Assembly (NCBI RefSeq): GCF_014640975.1
Contig: NZ_BMHO01000001.1
Span: forward strand, 1,002,166 to 1,066,165
Source: Microbacterium faecale
GTDB taxonomy: Bacteria; Actinomycetota; Actinomycetes; Actinomycetales; Microbacteriaceae
DNA length: 64,000 nucleotides
Direction of reading: 5' to 3'
Below, one piece after another: positions 32,346 through 40,963 of the stretch. How positions within the stretch are numbered: the first letter of the stretch is position 1; each line of letters opens with the position of its first letter. The notes under the pieces are model-generated. The model was not told the origin of the DNA, made no database searches, and saw only the letters and a list, made by a program, of their open reading frames with translations. A program made the translations under genes and the position numbers.

Positions 32346-32693
32346 ATGGGCGACGCATCTGAAACCTACGACGAGCGCGCTGCGCGTTACGAACGCGGAG
32401 ACATCGACGTTTCTCCTCACGCGAAGATCTACAGCGGAGAGGATGCTTCCCGTCGTGGACGTCAACTGATCGAAATGGTGCTCGATGAGGACGAGCTCGC
32501 CGAGCTGGAGACGGCGATCCGACGCGGGCGGCCCAGTGTCGGCGCGGTTGGCCCGCGAGGCGAGTCGCCCAAGCGCCAGGTCCGACTTCCGGTGGACCTC
32601 GACCGCGCACTCACCGAGCGTGCCGAAAAGGAGCAGCGCAACCGGAGCGACGTGATCCGCGACGCGCTCTCCAGTTACCTGCGCGCTTCGTAG
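32346..32693 (+). CDS. Ribbon-helix-helix antitoxin-like protein
   Basis: A 115-residue acidic protein. The C-terminal region RQVRLPVDLDRALTERAEKE followed by QRNRSDVIRDALSSYLRAS is a clear ribbon-helix-helix (CopG/Arc type) DNA-binding unit. The N-terminal half (DERAARYERGDIDVSPHAKI and ELAELETAIRRGRPSVG) is the kind of region that binds a partner toxin. ATG 32346 follows GAGGAAG. Encoded directly downstream of the toxin-like frame, giving toxin-first order; autoregulation of the pair is likely, but inferred. Confidence 0.75.
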   Translation: MGDASETYDERAARYERGDIDVSPHAKIYSGEDASRRGRQLIEMVLDEDELAELETAIRRGRPSVGAVGPRGESPKRQVRLPVDLDRALTERAEKEQRNRSDVIRDALSSYLRAS

Positions 32694-32734
32694 CGCGCTG
32701 CTGTACCTGCGCGGGCTCGGCTGAGCGCGTCAGG

Positions 32735-32797
32735 CGGTGGGTCGCCAAAGAATGCGGCTTTCGCGCGTGCGCGGCCGCATTCTTTGGCGACCCACCG
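32735..32797. repeat. GGGTCGCCA palindrome, copy 4 (arm types B/B)
   Basis: Perfect 24-base inverted repeat, 32735-32758 with 32774-32797 (outer CGGTGGGTCGCCAAAGAATG). Both arms are type B. The loop contains CGCG/CGCG. It lies between the convergent antitoxin-like and DUF4012 genes, like copies 1 and 2 at putA. Confidence 0.88.
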
Positions 32798-32814
32798 AAG
32801 AGGGGCGCCGATAC

Positions 32815-34911
32815 CTACTCGGCGCCGCAGGCGTCGACGGTGCCCGTGGTGGCGTTCACCATCGGCGTCGACCACAGTGCGGCGGGGCCGAACTCACCGT
32901 CGCCCGAGAACGTCGCGTTGACGCTCGCCAGCTCGGTGGGCGCGAGGTAGGTCCAGAAGAACGCGACCGGACGGCCGAGGTCGTCGATGTCCTCGTTCTT
33001 CACCTCGACTTCGCGTCCCTCGAAGCTGACCTCGTCGAGCGTCGTGCCGGGAGGCCCGTACACGTACACGGCGGTGCGGAAGCGCTGCGAGCCCCACCCA
33101 GGGGTCCCGCTCTTGACGTAGTCGGGCAGAACGTCGGCTGAGGCCTGGTCGATATCGAGGTGCAGCGTCGTCGCGACGTCGAACGTGCTGCCCCCGTCGG
33201 AGCACGTCTGCGTCACGTCGATGTTCGACTTCATGTAGTAGTCGATCTTCGACGCCGACTCGTCACGGAAGTAGACGCCGACCGTGCTGGTCTCCTCGTT
33301 GTCGGTCGGCAGGATCCCCGACACGCGCTCGTCGGCGATGAACTGCTGCGTCTCGTCGTCGAAGCTGTGGAAGAGCACGGATCCCTGGTCGATACCGCGG
33401 CTCATCGAGCTCGCCATGGTGAGCATGTCGAAGTCGGCGGTCGCGATCTTGTCGAACACCTGCGCCGCCACGCTCGCGAAGAACGCATCGGCCACCTCGG
33501 GCTCGTACCTGCTGTACGCGTCGCTCAGTAGCATCTGCACGGCGTTCCCGCTCGACATCGTGTCGCCGGTCTCCTCGATGTGGATCGGGCCGGTGGCCTC
33601 GAGGATGTAGCCGAGGGCGATCGGATCGATCGCGACGACGCCGTCGATCTGCTGATCCCCGATGTCGCGGTTCCAGAACGCGCGCGTCAGCTCCGCCATG
33701 GTCGGGAAGTCCGGCCGCGAGGGCGTCGTGTTGACGTGCGTGCGCAGGTAGTCGGTGTAGAGGTCGATGGCGCTCTCGTCGACCTCGACGTCGACCGCCT
33801 GCCCCTCCACGAAGTCGCCACTCGACGCCTGCGCCGTGATCTCGAGGTTCCCCGAGTCGACGCTGATGAGCGTCTGCGAGGCCGCGGATCCGGCCAGGCC
33901 GACCGACTCGGCGTTGTTCATGAACACGAGCAGGTAGTTCTTCGGCTCCTCGGCACCAAGCAGCCCGGGCGCGACGCCGATCGCGGGCTCCGCCATCTGC
34001 AGCACGCCGTTGACGAGGTCGACGCCGCTGCGCACGGGGGCGATGAGGGATCCGGAGTCGGCGACGCCCTCGACGGCGCCGGCGAGCGAGGTGATGTCGG
34101 GCTGCACGTCCGACAGGATCGGCAGCAGCCGCTCGAGCACCGGATCCTCGCTGTTGGAGTTCATCTCCGCGAGCGCGGGCACGGCGAGATCGTTCGTTGC
34201 GACGTCGAGCGTCTCGGATGCGAGGCGCACGCCCTTGAGGTTCGGGCCAGCCCACGGGATGAACTCGGCGATGCGCCAGACCGGATCCCACTTCACGCTC
34301 GCGGCGGATCCCGCGTACTCGCCCAGCACGGGCAGCGAGGCCTCCATGCTGTCGGGTTCCTGCTGCACGTGCGAGACGATGCGTTGCGCGGCCTCGAGGT
34401 CACCCTTCACCATGAGCGCGCGGATCCCCAGCCACGCGGCGCAGACGAGCAGCACGATGACGGCGATGATGATCGTGCGCTTGGTGTGGCGTTTCGTCCA
34501 GCGTCGGCCGGAGTCGTCGTCCGAGGCGCTCGTGTCGCTCACGGAACCGTCCCCCGAACCGTCATCGGATCCGTCGCTCGCGCTGGCCATCGCGACGGGC
34601 GTTCCCATCGGCGGCGTCGCCGCGTCACTCGCGCCCGCGGCACCCGCACCGCCTGTGGCACTCGCGGCGCCAGTACCCGCTTCGGCACCAGCACCAGGTG
34701 CGGTCTCGTCGAACGCCCTGTTCTCCTGCTGCGGCAGCATCGTCGTCGCGGCCTCGTCCGGGGAGCCATCGTCGTCGCGCAGGTGCGGCAGCGCCGTCGT
34801 GGGCGCGTCGTCCTTCACGTCGTGGGCGGCTTCGGCCTGGTCGAGACGCTCCCGCAGTTCGCGGAGCTCGCGCCGACTCAGTCCGGCGAAGGGGTCGTTC
34901 TCGTCTGCCAC
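32815..34911 (-). CDS. DUF4012 domain protein, exopolysaccharide-associated
   Basis: A 698-residue membrane-anchored protein. The cytoplasmic N-terminus (1 to about 135) is acidic and Gly/Ala-rich, opening with FAGLSRRELRELRERLDQ. One transmembrane helix follows (TIIIAVIVLLVCAAWLGI). The long extracellular part contains the DUF4012 region, with NYLLVFMNNAESVGLAGSAA and the DGVVAIDPIALGYILEATGP segment. DUF4012 proteins are linked to polysaccharide clusters and their role is unknown. GTG start lies four bases after the stop of the glycosidase-like gene, whose last codons supply the AAGGA ribosome site. Confidence 0.85.
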   Translation of the reverse strand: MADENDPFAGLSRRELRELRERLDQAEAAHDVKDDAPTTALPHLRDDDGSPDEAATTMLPQQENRAFDETAPGAGAEAGTGAASATGGAGAAGASDAATPPMGTPVAMASASDGSDDGSGDGSVSDTSASDDDSGRRWTKRHTKRTIIIAVIVLLVCAAWLGIRALMVKGDLEAAQRIVSHVQQEPDSMEASLPVLGEYAGSAASVKWDPVWRIAEFIPWAGPNLKGVRLASETLDVATNDLAVPALAEMNSNSEDPVLERLLPILSDVQPDITSLAGAVEGVADSGSLIAPVRSGVDLVNGVLQMAEPAIGVAPGLLGAEEPKNYLLVFMNNAESVGLAGSAASQTLISVDSGNLEITAQASSGDFVEGQAVDVEVDESAIDLYTDYLRTHVNTTPSRPDFPTMAELTRAFWNRDIGDQQIDGVVAIDPIALGYILEATGPIHIEETGDTMSSGNAVQMLLSDAYSRYEPEVADAFFASVAAQVFDKIATADFDMLTMASSMSRGIDQGSVLFHSFDDETQQFIADERVSGILPTDNEETSTVGVYFRDESASKIDYYMKSNIDVTQTCSDGGSTFDVATTLHLDIDQASADVLPDYVKSGTPGWGSQRFRTAVYVYGPPGTTLDEVSFEGREVEVKNEDIDDLGRPVAFFWTYLAPTELASVNATFSGDGEFGPAALWSTPMVNATTGTVDACGAE

Positions 34912-34915
34912 GTCT

Positions 34916-37021
34916 CTACTTTTCCTTGATGAACACCGGGGAGCTGCCCACCGTCACAGTGACCTTGCCGTCCTTCGGCTTGACCGTCTTCGTGGATCCC
35001 CACATCGTCGTCACCTCGACTGGGCCCGACACCGAGAACGTCGCGTCGCGCTCGCCCTCGAGGGTCCACGCGGTGCGGACCTTGTCATCATTCTTGCCGA
35101 AGACGGCGGTCTTGACACCATCCCCGGCATCAACGCGATCCGGGTTGCCGCGGCCGCCGAGCTCGTTGATGAGCAGCGCCTGCGTGAAGGCGGCGGGCTT
35201 CGGGGGCAGGGCCTGGATCCCGTCGCGTCGCTGCTCGAAGATGCCGAAGTTGCCCTCGTGCTGGTTTCCGTCGGTGCTGTCGTTGACGAGGTCGTACCAG
35301 AAGTACTTCTCGACGCCGTAGCTGAAGGCTGTGAGCTCGGCACGCACGAGGCGCTCGGCCTGGTTCGCGTACGACACCTGCTGGCCCAGCTCGGCGCCGG
35401 TGGTCCAGCCGAATTCGGTGATCCAGATCGGCACCGTCGTGCCGGTGATGTCCTTCATGTCGCTGTTCGCTTCGCGCACCACCGTCGACAGGCTCTCCGG
35501 GGTGTCGTAGATCCACTTGTTGTACGGGTGGAAGCTCATCGCGTCGGAGTTCTCGATGACGCCCGTCGGCCAGAGGCCGCGGAACCAGTCGCCGTCGTAG
35601 TTCGCCGTGGATCCGGAGACGATCGGGATGTCGGGGTCGACCTCTTCGACGTACTTCTCGGTCGCCTTCACGAGCGGCGGGTAGCACTCGGGGGCGGATC
35701 CGCAGGAGCCGGTCTGGAACCGGTCGTGGTTGAACTCGTTGAACACCTCGAGGCCGGCGACGTCGAAGTTCTTCGCGATCGCCGCCGCGTAGCGACCGAA
35801 GGCGTCAACCGCCTCGGGGGAGGCGGGGGTGTTGCCGCCGTCGTACAGCGGGTTGCCGTAGTTGACGATGCCGAGCAGGTCGATGCCGTGCGACGAGAAC
35901 TTGCCGAACTCGTTCACGTAGTGGTCCGAGAAGCTGTACTGTCCGGGCGACGTCTCGTTCTGGTCCCACAGCACGTCGTTGCGGGCGAGGCCGAACCCGA
36001 CCGCGCGGATCGCGTCGGCCGAGTCGAAGTACCAGCTCTGATCGGCGTGGGTGGCGACGCCGAAGCGGTCGTCGGGCGTGATGTGCGTGCCCGTGTAGTC
36101 GACCACGCCGAACGGCGTCGAGATCTGGCGGCCGTCGGAGTCGGTGACGGAGAACGTGTAGTAGCCCTGCGTGACGTCGTCGAGGCCGATCCGGGCGATG
36201 CCGTTCTTGACCTCCTCCGTGCCCTCGGCGACGGCGTCGCCGTCGGAGGTCGTCACCGACCACTGCGCGTCGCCGTCGGGCAGTGCAACGCCCATCGCGG
36301 CGCCGGTCTCACGCAGGATGAGCGAGTCGTTGAGGATGCCCCACTCGCCCGAGACGTTCTCGAACGACGCGTTCGGAACGATGTTGTCGCCGCCCGAGGC
36401 GGGCGTCATCGTCACATCGTCGATGCCGAGCGCTGACACGGCGTCCTGCACACGGATCTCGATCGTCGCCGTGTCCTCGCCGTCCGGTGCCGTGAACTCT
36501 CCGGTGATCTCGCTCCAGTCGCCGTTGACCTCGCCGAACGGGATCTTCGTGTCGCCGATGCGGATCGTGGCGGCCGCCTTCTCGAGTTCGCGCGTGCCCG
36601 CGCGCACCTGCGCTGAGATCTCGTACGTCTCGCCCGGCTCGACCGAGACCTCGGTGCTGAGCGCCGTCGTCGCTTCCTTCACGCGCGGTGCGTCGATGTA
36701 CGCCGCCATGCGGCCGGACGCCGCGTCGCCGATCTGCGGCATGATGTCGGCGATCTTCTTCGAATCGGCGCCGGACCAGCCGTCGATCATCGCGTGCAGC
36801 GCGGTCGATGTCGGGATCTCCGCGGGCTCCGGCTTCTCAGGAGTCGGCGTCGGTGTGGGAGTGGGCGTCGGAGTCGGTGTGGGAGTCGGCGTGGTCGCGA
36901 CCGGCTGCGGTTCGTCGCCCGCGAAGAGCGCGGCGTAGGCGATCCCGCCGCCGCCGAGCAGCACCACGAGGGCACCGGCGATGATGAAGATCAGGTTTCG
37001 GTTGCGCTTGGTCAGAGCCAC
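34916..37021 (-). CDS. Secreted or membrane-anchored glycosidase-like protein (clan GH-A)
   Basis: A 701-residue protein. The N-terminal anchor is LIFIIAGALVVLLGGGGIAY, followed by a Thr-Pro dipeptide repeat linker (about residues 43-60) and a carbohydrate-binding-like beta region (about 75-215). From about residue 330 it resembles a TIM-barrel glycosidase: GVATHADQSWYF, then LEVFNEFNHDR with Asn-Glu as acid/base candidate, and PIWITEFGWTTG with Glu as nucleophile candidate. This pattern fits GH39/GH5-like enzymes; exact family not assigned. It probably trims or processes the polymer made by the neighbouring genes. GTG 37021 follows GGGAGGAAA. Confidence 0.78.
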   Translation of the reverse strand: MALTKRNRNLIFIIAGALVVLLGGGGIAYAALFAGDEPQPVATTPTPTPTPTPTPTPTPTPEKPEPAEIPTSTALHAMIDGWSGADSKKIADIMPQIGDAASGRMAAYIDAPRVKEATTALSTEVSVEPGETYEISAQVRAGTRELEKAAATIRIGDTKIPFGEVNGDWSEITGEFTAPDGEDTATIEIRVQDAVSALGIDDVTMTPASGGDNIVPNASFENVSGEWGILNDSLILRETGAAMGVALPDGDAQWSVTTSDGDAVAEGTEEVKNGIARIGLDDVTQGYYTFSVTDSDGRQISTPFGVVDYTGTHITPDDRFGVATHADQSWYFDSADAIRAVGFGLARNDVLWDQNETSPGQYSFSDHYVNEFGKFSSHGIDLLGIVNYGNPLYDGGNTPASPEAVDAFGRYAAAIAKNFDVAGLEVFNEFNHDRFQTGSCGSAPECYPPLVKATEKYVEEVDPDIPIVSGSTANYDGDWFRGLWPTGVIENSDAMSFHPYNKWIYDTPESLSTVVREANSDMKDITGTTVPIWITEFGWTTGAELGQQVSYANQAERLVRAELTAFSYGVEKYFWYDLVNDSTDGNQHEGNFGIFEQRRDGIQALPPKPAAFTQALLINELGGRGNPDRVDAGDGVKTAVFGKNDDKVRTAWTLEGERDATFSVSGPVEVTTMWGSTKTVKPKDGKVTVTVGSSPVFIKEK

Positions 37022-37152
37022 GAGTCGACATTTCCTCCCGGAGACGAACGAGGTTCATCATCGCACGCGACCCCTGACAAACCGTCCATTGCCGGCCCCA
37101 TCGGCCACATTCCGCAACACGTCCGCGACGGCTCCAATTATGAGACACGCCC

Positions 37153-37158
37153 TAGGAT
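37153..37158 (+). promoter_or_regulatory. Leaderless-type -10 (TAGGAT) for the 37166 gene
   Basis: TAGGAT followed by seven bases and ATG 37166. The hexamer contains an AGGA that could alternatively be a ribosome site. Confidence 0.45.
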
Positions 37159-37165
37159 GATTCCC

Positions 37166-38119
37166 ATGCCGCACGCCGTGACCATCGACGCCATCGTGCC
37201 GGTGTACGGCGGGTGGGAGCACGTCGAGGAGTGCCTGACCGCGCTGACCCGACAGACGCACCCCGTGAACGTCATCGTGGTCGATGACTGCGGGCCGGAT
37301 GACACCGCCGATCGCGTTGTCGCGACCTTCCCCGAGCTCACGCTGCTGCGCAACGAGACCAACCGAGGGTTCGCCGCGACCTGCAACCGGGGCATCCGGC
37401 ACGGATCCGCCGACGTCGTCGTGCTCGTCAACAGTGACGTGATCGCCGAGCCGACACTCATGGCCGACATCGCCGAGGCCTTCGCCATGGCGCCCGCCGA
37501 CGTCGCGAGCGTGTGCCCGCTGCTGACGACGCCCGACGGATCCATCGATTCGCAGGGCATCACCGCGGATCCGACGTGCGCGGGCTTCGTGCGCTATCAC
37601 GGCGCGGATCCGTCGCGACAGGACCCGCGGGATCCGCTCGTGCTCGGCCCCTACGGTGCCGTCGCGGCGTATCGCCGCCGCGCGCTGGACGAGGTGGGGC
37701 TGCTCGACGAGGGGATCTTCATGTACGGCGAGGAGCTCGACCTCGCCCTTCGGCTGCGCGCGGGCGGCTACGACACGCGTGCGCTCGCCGTGCCCGGCGG
37801 CGTGCACATCGGCGGCGCCTCGGCGGGCGACGGATCCCCGAAACAGGTGCGCCTGGCGGGCTTCGGGCGCGGCTACCTGCTGCGCGCGTGGGGTGTTCTC
37901 GGCACGCGTCACGCGGCGATGGCGCTCGCGATCGAGGCGCTCGTCTGCGTGCGACGCCTCGTGCTGCAGCGCGATCCCTCGGCGCTGGTCGGGCGGATCC
38001 AGGGATGGCGCGCCGCGAAGGGCGTCGAGCGTCCGCAGATCCCCCTGGAGGGCATCGACCGCACGATCGGCATGCTGCAGTCCATTCGCATGCGCTCGGC
38101 GGGATACTGGCGGGCGTGA
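37166..38119 (+). CDS. Glycosyltransferase family 2, rhamnosyl/galactofuranosyl-transferase-like
   Basis: Cytoplasmic or membrane-associated sugar transferase of 317 residues. GT-A features are present: DAIVPVYGGWEHVEECLTAL, VIVVDDCGPDDT with nucleotide-contacting Asp, VVVLVNSDVIAEP as the DxD-equivalent segment, and GPYGAVAAYRRRALDEVGL with the EELDLALRLR acceptor motif. Sugar and acceptor unknown. First plus-strand gene of exopolysaccharide cluster I; divergent from the glycosidase-like gene, with the flippase 36 bases downstream. ATG 37157 nine bases earlier is an alternative start. Confidence 0.9.
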   Translation: MPHAVTIDAIVPVYGGWEHVEECLTALTRQTHPVNVIVVDDCGPDDTADRVVATFPELTLLRNETNRGFAATCNRGIRHGSADVVVLVNSDVIAEPTLMADIAEAFAMAPADVASVCPLLTTPDGSIDSQGITADPTCAGFVRYHGADPSRQDPRDPLVLGPYGAVAAYRRRALDEVGLLDEGIFMYGEELDLALRLRAGGYDTRALAVPGGVHIGGASAGDGSPKQVRLAGFGRGYLLRAWGVLGTRHAAMALAIEALVCVRRLVLQRDPSALVGRIQGWRAAKGVERPQIPLEGIDRTIGMLQSIRMRSAGYWRA

Positions 38120-38155
38120 TGGCCGTGCGATCGACACGCGCCCGGGCGAGGTGAC

Positions 38156-39361
38156 ATGTCTCTCACTCGCCGTCTGCTGAGCTTCTCGACGATCCCGGCG
38201 TTCTCGGCGCTGATTCCGTTCCTCATCCTGCCGGTGATCGCGTACGCGGCCGGCGACGCCTCGTGGGTCGCGATCGGGGTGGGGCAGTCGATCGGCGGGT
38301 TCCTCGCGCTCGCCGTTGCCCTCGGCCTGAACGTGCAGGGCCCGACGCTCGTCGCGCTCGCCCCGGCCGCCGACCGTGCCGCTCTGTTCGCCCGCGGTAC
38401 GCGCGCGCGGCTCGTGCTCGTCGCGCCGGCGATCGTCGTCGGATCCGTACTCGCCTGGCTGCTCGCCCCCGAGGGCGCACGCCTCGAGTCGCTGCTCATG
38501 GCGATCGCGATCACACTCGGCGGGCTGACCTCGAGCTGGTATCTCATCGGGCTCGGCACGCCGCTGCCGCTGATCGGGTTCGAACTCCTGCCGCGCGCCC
38601 TCGCGACCGCGGCGGGCGCAGCGCTGGTCGTGACCGGCGGCGACGGTCTCGTGTGGGCGTATCCGACGCTGCTCATCGTGGCGATCGTGGGCGGCATCGG
38701 AGCCTACGTCCTGCGCACCGTGACGCCGCGCGACCTCGTGACCGGATGGCGTGACTCGCTGCGCTTCGCCCGTCGGCAGCTGTCGGCCGCCGGTACCGAG
38801 GTCGTCAGCGGCGCCTACACCGCGCTCGCCGTCTCGATCGTGACGCTCGGCACCACCACGGCGCAGACGGGCGTCTACATCTCCGGCGACAAGCTGTGGC
38901 GCATGGGGCAGACCGTCGTCGGGGCCCAGGGCAACGCTCTGCAGGGGTGGGTCGTCGAGGACGACCGGGCGCACTTCGGCCATCGCGTCCGGCGCGCGCT
39001 GCTGCTGCACGCCGTGCTCGGCCTGGTCGGTTTCGCGGCGTTCGCGCTGCTCGGACCGTGGCTGACGGGGCTGCTGTTCGAAGACCACGTCATCGACCGG
39101 CCCACCGCGATCCTCTTCGGCATCGCCACCTTCTGCCTGTCGATGTCGACCGCGACCGGGCGGCACGTGCTGATCGCGTGGGGCCTGCCGCGCGCCGTGT
39201 TCGCCAGCGTCGTCGTGGGCGCCGTCGTCGGCGTGCCCGCCTCGCTGCTGCTCGCCGGCCAACTCGGGGCGCTCGGTGGCGCGATCGGGCTCGCCGCCGC
39301 CGAGGGGTGCGTGCTGTTGGTGCAGGTCGCGATGATTCTCATTCGCCGCAGACGCACGTGA
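38156..39361 (+). CDS. Polysaccharide flippase-like membrane protein (Wzx/MATE-type)
   Basis: A 401-residue protein with about 12 hydrophobic helices, starting with FSTIPAFSALIPFLILPVIA. It includes the conserved two-repeat arrangement of polysaccharide exporters (VSGAYTALAVSIVTLGTTTA and GVYISGDKLWRMGQTV). A Wzx-type role, moving lipid-linked repeat units across the membrane, fits its place between two glycosyltransferases. ATG 38156 overlaps no gene; about 36 bases from the preceding stop. Confidence 0.82.
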   Translation: MSLTRRLLSFSTIPAFSALIPFLILPVIAYAAGDASWVAIGVGQSIGGFLALAVALGLNVQGPTLVALAPAADRAALFARGTRARLVLVAPAIVVGSVLAWLLAPEGARLESLLMAIAITLGGLTSSWYLIGLGTPLPLIGFELLPRALATAAGAALVVTGGDGLVWAYPTLLIVAIVGGIGAYVLRTVTPRDLVTGWRDSLRFARRQLSAAGTEVVSGAYTALAVSIVTLGTTTAQTGVYISGDKLWRMGQTVVGAQGNALQGWVVEDDRAHFGHRVRRALLLHAVLGLVGFAAFALLGPWLTGLLFEDHVIDRPTAILFGIATFCLSMSTATGRHVLIAWGLPRAVFASVVVGAVVGVPASLLLAGQLGALGGAIGLAAAEGCVLLVQVAMILIRRRRT

Positions 39362-39415
39362 CTGCGCAGATTCATATGCAAGATGCGTCAAAGTGGAGGG
39401 GACGGAGGGAAGCGC

Positions 39416-40579
39416 ATGCGGACACTCGTGGTGGTGCTCAACTGGAATGGCGTGGACGACACCCTCTCCTGCCTCGACGCGCTCGACCGTCAGACGCACG
39501 ATGACTTCGACGCGCTCGTCATCGACAACGGATCCGTCGGCGACGACGTCGCCCGCCTGCGCGAGCGGGTGGAGCCAGCTGGCCTTGCCTCGCGTCTCGG
39601 GGATGGCGCCGCCATCAGGCGCGACGCTGGCCTTGCCGAGCATCTCGAAATTCGCCGAGAAGGCGGCGATACGGCCGGATCCTCGAGACCGCCGCGCAAT
39701 TCCGAGACGCTCGGCGAACGCGCCGCGAGGGTCACCCTGCACGAGGAGCCCGAGAACCTGGGGTTCGCGGGCGGCGTCAACGTGGGGATCCGCCGCGCGA
39801 TGGCCGAGGGCTACGACGCTGTCGCGCTGCTCAACAACGATGCCGTGCCCGACCCTGACTGGCTCGCCAAGCTCGACGAGGCCCTCGAGCGCACGGGTGC
39901 CATGGTCGCGACCGGCCTCATGTTGCGCGCGAGCGAGGATCCGAACCTCGATGGCACGATCGACACCGCCGGCGACGCAATCAGTACGTGGGGGATGCCT
40001 TTCCCGCGCTCCCGCGGCGACGCCCCCTACGCGATGCCCGCCGGCGGACCCGTGTTCTCGGCGTCGGGCGGAGCGTCACTGTTCCGCACAGATCTCTTCC
40101 GCGACATCGGCCTATTCGACGAGAAGTTCTTCGCCTACTTCGAGGACGTCGACATCGGATTCCGCGCGCGACTGGCCGGACACGCGATCGTCTACGACCC
40201 CGAGGCCGTCGTGCGCCACAAGATCGGCGCGACGAGCGGGCGGATCCCCGGCTTCACCGTGCGCCAGAACTTCCAGAACCTGCCGCTGCTGCTCGTGAAG
40301 AACGTGCCGGTCGGGCTGCGGCGCATGATCGTGCCGCGATTCGTGATCCTGTTCACGATGATGCTCGCGAAGGCGACGCTCACCGGATCCGCGAAGCCTG
40401 CCTGGTTGGGCCTCATCGGTGGGCTTCGTCTCGCCCGCGGTCACGGCTTGCGCGAGCGGGCACGGATCCAGTCGGCTCGCCGCGCGCACCCGAGCGACAT
40501 CGACGCGATGCTCACGCACGACCTGCCGCCGGCCCAGAGTGGCATGCGCAAGGTGCGCCGCGCCCTCCGCGGCCGCTGA
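39416..40579 (+). CDS. Glycosyltransferase family 2 with an in-frame palindromic insertion
   Basis: A 387-residue GT-A enzyme: RTLVVVLNWNGVDDTLSCLD, ALVIDNGS, LLNNDAVPDPDWL as DxD-type motif, SASGGASLFRTDLFRDIGLF, and YFEDVDIGFRARLAG. Between the usual second and third strands (about residues 53-104), extra Arg/Gly/Ala-rich sequence interrupts the normal arrangement. In family members ARLRERV would run almost directly into VTLHEEPENLGFAGGVN. That insertion is encoded by a palindromic repeat (39633-39718). The catalytic segments stay in frame. ATG 39416 follows GGAGGGA. Confidence 0.88.
   Translation: MRTLVVVLNWNGVDDTLSCLDALDRQTHDDFDALVIDNGSVGDDVARLRERVEPAGLASRLGDGAAIRRDAGLAEHLEIRREGGDTAGSSRPPRNSETLGERAARVTLHEEPENLGFAGGVNVGIRRAMAEGYDAVALLNNDAVPDPDWLAKLDEALERTGAMVATGLMLRASEDPNLDGTIDTAGDAISTWGMPFPRSRGDAPYAMPAGGPVFSASGGASLFRTDLFRDIGLFDEKFFAYFEDVDIGFRARLAGHAIVYDPEAVVRHKIGATSGRIPGFTVRQNFQNLPLLLVKNVPVGLRRMIVPRFVILFTMMLAKATLTGSAKPAWLGLIGGLRLARGHGLRERARIQSARRAHPSDIDAMLTHDLPPAQSGMRKVRRALRGR
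39633..39718. repeat. TTCGGCGAGCATCTCGA palindrome, copy 2, inside a coding region
   Basis: The left arm reads TTGCCGAGCATCTCGAAATT from 39633. The right arm at 39694-39718, reverse-complemented, reads TTCGCCGAGCGTCTCGGAAT. It shares its core with the palindrome at 11424-11492. A further direct repeat, GCTGGCCTTGCC, flanks its left side (two copies about 50 bases apart). It is translated in frame within the glycosyltransferase. Confidence 0.75.
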
Positions 40580-40892
40580 CGCGCGGGCGGCGCGGAGCGG
40601 CCCCGCCGGAGGGGAATCATTCGGCGAGTGGCTCGAAATTCGCCGAGTGGCTCGAATTAAAGTGCGATTCGGCTAGATCTCGCCAGATTCTCCGCCCCTC
40701 GGCAAGGACGCGACGTGTGCCGGACGAGCGGGGCGGTGAAGACGAGCGTCGGGCGCTCGTCACGACCATCTGACGCGGTGGTGAAACGGCGAGCTAGCGG
40801 AGTGAGACTGCGAGCGACAGGCGGCGAAACAGCGATCTGGCCCTCCGAAAACAAAAACTTCCTCCCGAACGGCGGCGCCACTCGGCCTCGCG
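40580..40892. repeat. Repeat-containing gap after the glycosyltransferase
   Basis: About 310 bases without a gene. ATTCGGCGAGTGGCTCGAAA and ATTCGCCGAGTGGCTCGAAT form an adjacent direct repeat (about 40618-40656) related to the palindrome family at 11424 and 39633. GACGAGCG/CGCTCGTC (40741-40761) is a perfect small hairpin that could end the glycosyltransferase transcript. The rest shows nothing recognisable. Confidence 0.55.
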
Positions 40893-40921
40893 TTGACATC
40901 GCTTCGGCCTCACTGCATACT
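40893..40921 (+). promoter_or_regulatory. Sugar operon promoter
   Basis: TTGACA (40893-40898), a 17-base spacer and CATACT (40916-40921): near-consensus. Transcription would start near 40928, inside the operator described next. Confidence 0.75.
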
Positions 40922-40925
40922 TTTC

Positions 40926-40949
40926 ATGTACATAGTTGTCCACATACAA
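40926..40949 (+). promoter_or_regulatory. Candidate GntR operator
   Basis: Two dyads overlap or follow the expected transcription start: ATGTACAT (40926-40933), and TTGT-N6-ACAA (40936-40949, TTGTCCACATACAA). Such positions suit repression by the GntR/HutC-type regulator encoded at the operon's 3' end. Confidence 0.5.
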
Positions 40950-40963
40950 ATGGGTGTGCATCG

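Noticed and set aside
36840..36900. GTGGGAGTCGGCGT-type repeat considered as a DNA element
   Set aside because: It encodes the Thr-Pro linker of the glycosidase-like protein and needs no further explanation.
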